Source: Carallia brachiata (lineage: Eukaryota > Streptophyta > Magnoliopsida > Malpighiales > Rhizophoraceae). Taken from it: DNA of 64,000 nucleotides. The stretch is from the NCBI GenBank assembly GCA_021464245.1, contig JADCRB010000013.1:8964895-9028894 (forward strand). The letters run 5' to 3'. The notes under the pieces are model-generated. The model was not told where the DNA came from. It worked only from the letters and a program-made list of their open reading frames with translations, and ran no database searches. The translations under genes and the position numbers were made by a program. Positions 61,548-64,000 of this stretch are shown piece by piece; position 1 is the stretch's first letter, and every line of letters begins with the position of its first letter.

Positions 61548-64000
61548 CTAAGAGGTTGCATCAGTTTCAGTCGACGGATCCCACCCGGGAGGCTTTATGT
61601 TCGGCCAATCACCGCGACATCCTAACCTTATGTAAAGGCTTTTCTTATCTGAGAAGCATAGCAGAAAGCATGGTCATTAAGAGGTTATTAGCATCACATA
61701 AGCTAGTAATATCGTAGACAAACATATGATCTCTCAAATGTAGTCTCTGGATCTTGGCTGAATCTAGGTTACGATTTTTGTGTCATTTCATTTTCAACTA
61801 GAACAACAATATGGAGAATTTAAGATATGAATCATTTTAAGTCCATGCGGTTTTGCTTAGTATTGTTATTCCTTTCCAGAGACTTATATCCAAGTAGTTT
61901 CATTAGAATATCTAGCAAGCAGTAGGCAAGGAGTTTGTTGATATAATCGATACCTGGAAGTTTTTTGTCCGATAGAATCAACTGCTTGAGTGCACTCAAG
62001 GATGCCTGAGCTACACTTTTGGCATGAGATGCATCCCAGCCTTGAAGCTTGACGACTACATCTGCATTTGTGTAAGCTATGTTACCATCTTCCTTATGTC
62101 TTCTAGCCTCCTCCTTTGCTGAATGCTCATCTGCATCAAATAGTACCATAGCCATTGTAAATTACTCACACCTTGTATGACACACGGTTAAATAGTTTCC
62201 TCTCTTCATTGATTTTGAAATTATGAAGGTTCAGAATCAATTGTCTCTGAGGGAATTCACAGAGAATGAGAAGACTCGGAATTCAGAAAAACTAAACAGA
62301 GAGCAGACAGTGTTGTCTCTGGTAATACGTAGCTACACCAACATCTAATGTGGTATGCAGCATCACAAGCATCAATAAGGGAGCAAACAAAGAAAAAGAA
62401 TAATCATGGTTCACCTATGGCCTCTGTCTTTGATAGCCAGACGGTAAATCCTGCATATAAATGCTGCCACTTATCAGCCCTTGCAGCAGCTCCATGCTTT
62501 CCTCCTAGTGTTGAAACAACGGTCCGGACATGACTGCAAGACCAACCAACCCAAACAATGTATGGCATTGTGGTTCTAGCGAGAAACAAATATTGGATAA
62601 AGTAAATCAAACCAAGTGTTGTACCTACTTAGGCTCTCTAATATTGCACTTTCTGCTGCAGCTACTGAGTCAAAGCCTTCAGCGAGCACCCCTGGAATGA
62701 TTGGACTTGTTAGATCACTGTGAGAGGTGCAGTAAGAGCCATTTCAAGATTTATAAGAATATTACTCTCAAGATCTGCATAATTTCTTTTCAATCATTAT
62801 GTAGGGGGTATGGCACAATTAGTTTGACAACATAGAATGTCAGGTTAAGCCTCTCCAAAAGAAAATTGCAGTAAAATTGCTCATAAATTATGGTGTACCA
62901 TTACATGGGATGAAAAACTAATTGCAAGGAGGGTGCTTAAACAGCGATAAAGCCTTTTGATGACCAGGAGGATTTTTATTGCTTAGTTCTAAAATGAGTT
63001 TATTCACAAAAGCAGCCACTGCCCCGACATGTGTGAGAAAAAACATATAATATCTTTTCTTTGCTAGCATACAGACAGTCACATTTCATTCAGAAGACAC
63101 CCCCAAACTAGGAGCTATTGAACATTGAAAATTTATCTGTATGTGGTGTGCACAAAGCATGGGTTTTGGCTTTAGATTTTAAAGCTTGAAAAATGGCAAT
63201 GATGACCATTAATGAATGTCCAAAGAAGCCAAATTAACTCACATGAGTCAATTGTTTGCTTGGCAAATGTCTCCAACAATTCCTGTGTATTGAGTGGCGT
63301 ATACCTAGAAAGCAGATTATTCAATAAACTCTTATAGAAGAACATTTAAAAACATTTACGACCATCTCAATGAGTTGCAAGATGAAGTTGGGTACATGAA
63401 TTGCCGAACCAAGATAAGGATCAGTTGCACACAATCAATGATTGAAGCGATCTAAGTCCCCTATTCAGCCATTAAAGTTGGAAGTAGATAGCGGTCCAGT
63501 AGGCAACATATATTCTCAGAGTTACAAAAGAAATTGTTGCTATGGAAAGCAGAATCTTTGTTTGGATTAATGCAAGGCCAATTTAACCAGTAACTAGTGT
63601 TACCAGCAATGAAATTTAGTTGCATCACTAGTAAAGCAAAATCAATGCCGTGCATGGATAAAATTGAAAAAACACCACTTGTTAAATGGGGATCACTATT
63701 GACAGACAATGTCAACTCATTAACATACTTCTTTATTTTCTTCTGTGAAACCCAAAGGAAGAAATATTAATACCCAATACCGACTGCAAGCTCTCGGGCC
63801 ACTTTTTGGTTAATTTCAGTCGAGTCACCAATGACGTAAACTGATGCTCCTTTCAGAAGTTGGGCAGCTCCTGCTGTCAAGGACTCCCATGACTCAACAA
63901 TATCAGGCCATTTCAAATCAGGGTCCTGCTTCTTCAGGTTAATAACCAGTTGATCATCATCAATAAACCTGTTGAGGAAATTGGTCCTCACATCAAACAA
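61548..64000 (-). CDS. SKL1: Shikimate-kinase-like protein 1 (SKL1), 3' part, runs off the right edge
   Basis: Plastid protein derived from shikimate kinase but lacking shikimate kinase activity; in Arabidopsis SKL1 is needed for chloroplast formation. Exons on the minus strand: 63774-64000 (open at the edge), 63243-63304, 62625-62691, 62415-62533, 61954-62130 and 61548-61648. All phases match. Recognisable pieces are GASVYVIGDSTEINQKVARE, YTPLNTQELLETFAKQTIDS, VLAEGFDSVAAAESAILESL, SHVRTVVSTLGGKHGAAARA, DKWQHLYAGFTVWLSKTEAI, ADVVVKLQGWD, AKSVAQASLSALKQLIL and the C-terminus SLYIRLGCRGDWPNIKPPGW. About 250 C-terminal residues are present; the transit peptide and first exons lie beyond 64000. 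The donor of the 62625 exon is GTACAA. No frame damage is seen. Confidence 0.93.

Noticed and set aside
1..64000. CRISPR arrays, bacterial operons, endogenous viral genes
   Set aside because: No regularly spaced direct repeats with unique spacers, no ribosome-binding-site-led gene clusters, and no capsid, polymerase or movement-protein motifs were seen.

Overview
This is nuclear DNA of a dicotyledonous plant. It is AT-rich, the genes have GT-AG introns (two have GC donors), and long gene-poor stretches are filled with inverted-repeat transposons, microsatellites and retroelement debris. The protein families are all plant families: XTH, CSLD, plant ABHD17-like hydrolase, DAD1, a plastid Rossmann protein, plant SMN and SKL1. 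I see no bacterial or viral segment, no CRISPR array, no tRNA or rRNA gene, and no convincing undescribed multi-gene system.

Layout, left to right. 1-2576 (+): 3' part of a group III-B xyloglucan endotransglucosylase/hydrolase (XTH30 type), cut by the window edge. 6135-7304: a 1.17-kb Mutator-like element with long terminal inverted repeats and an identical 10-bp target duplication. 7637-11440 (-): a complete CSLD gene (1089 aa) with an intron in its 5' leader up to 11930. 12.2-26.2 kb: gene-poor, with microsatellites, a foldback element, a retroelement relic and a degenerate tandem array. 26260-31604 (-): an ABHD17-like serine hydrolase whose Cys-rich C-terminal tail is out of frame. 32-41 kb: gene-poor, with three MITE-like elements and a nested insertion in a tandem duplication. 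41644-44052 (-): complete DAD1. 46753-51171 (+): plastid NAD(P)-binding Rossmann protein of the At1g32220 type. About 51.6-52.15 kb (-): class III chitinase pseudogene. 53040-56575 (-): plant SMN homologue with two apparent 1-base frameshifts. 57.35-58.3 kb: GC-rich insert, perhaps a retroposon. 59028-59453 (+): single-exon orphan of 141 aa. 61548-64000 (-): 3' part of SKL1, running off the right edge.

The order XTH30 - CSLD - alpha/beta hydrolase - DAD1 - Rossmann protein matches, from memory, the Arabidopsis interval At1g32170 to At1g32220. The plastid acyltransferase ATS1 (At1g32200) expected between the hydrolase and DAD1 is not visible here; a repeat-filled gap of about 10 kb lies there instead. 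Functionally the genes are a mixed housekeeping set: cell wall (XTH, CSLD), protein depalmitoylation, ER N-glycosylation (DAD1), plastid (Rossmann protein, SKL1) and snRNP assembly (SMN).

A recurrent oddity is that three otherwise well-conserved genes each need one or two single-base corrections, mostly in short homopolymer runs, to read through. That could be assembly consensus error or real decay. All exon coordinates come from reading splice sites and checking that phases add up; no alignment or transcript data were available.
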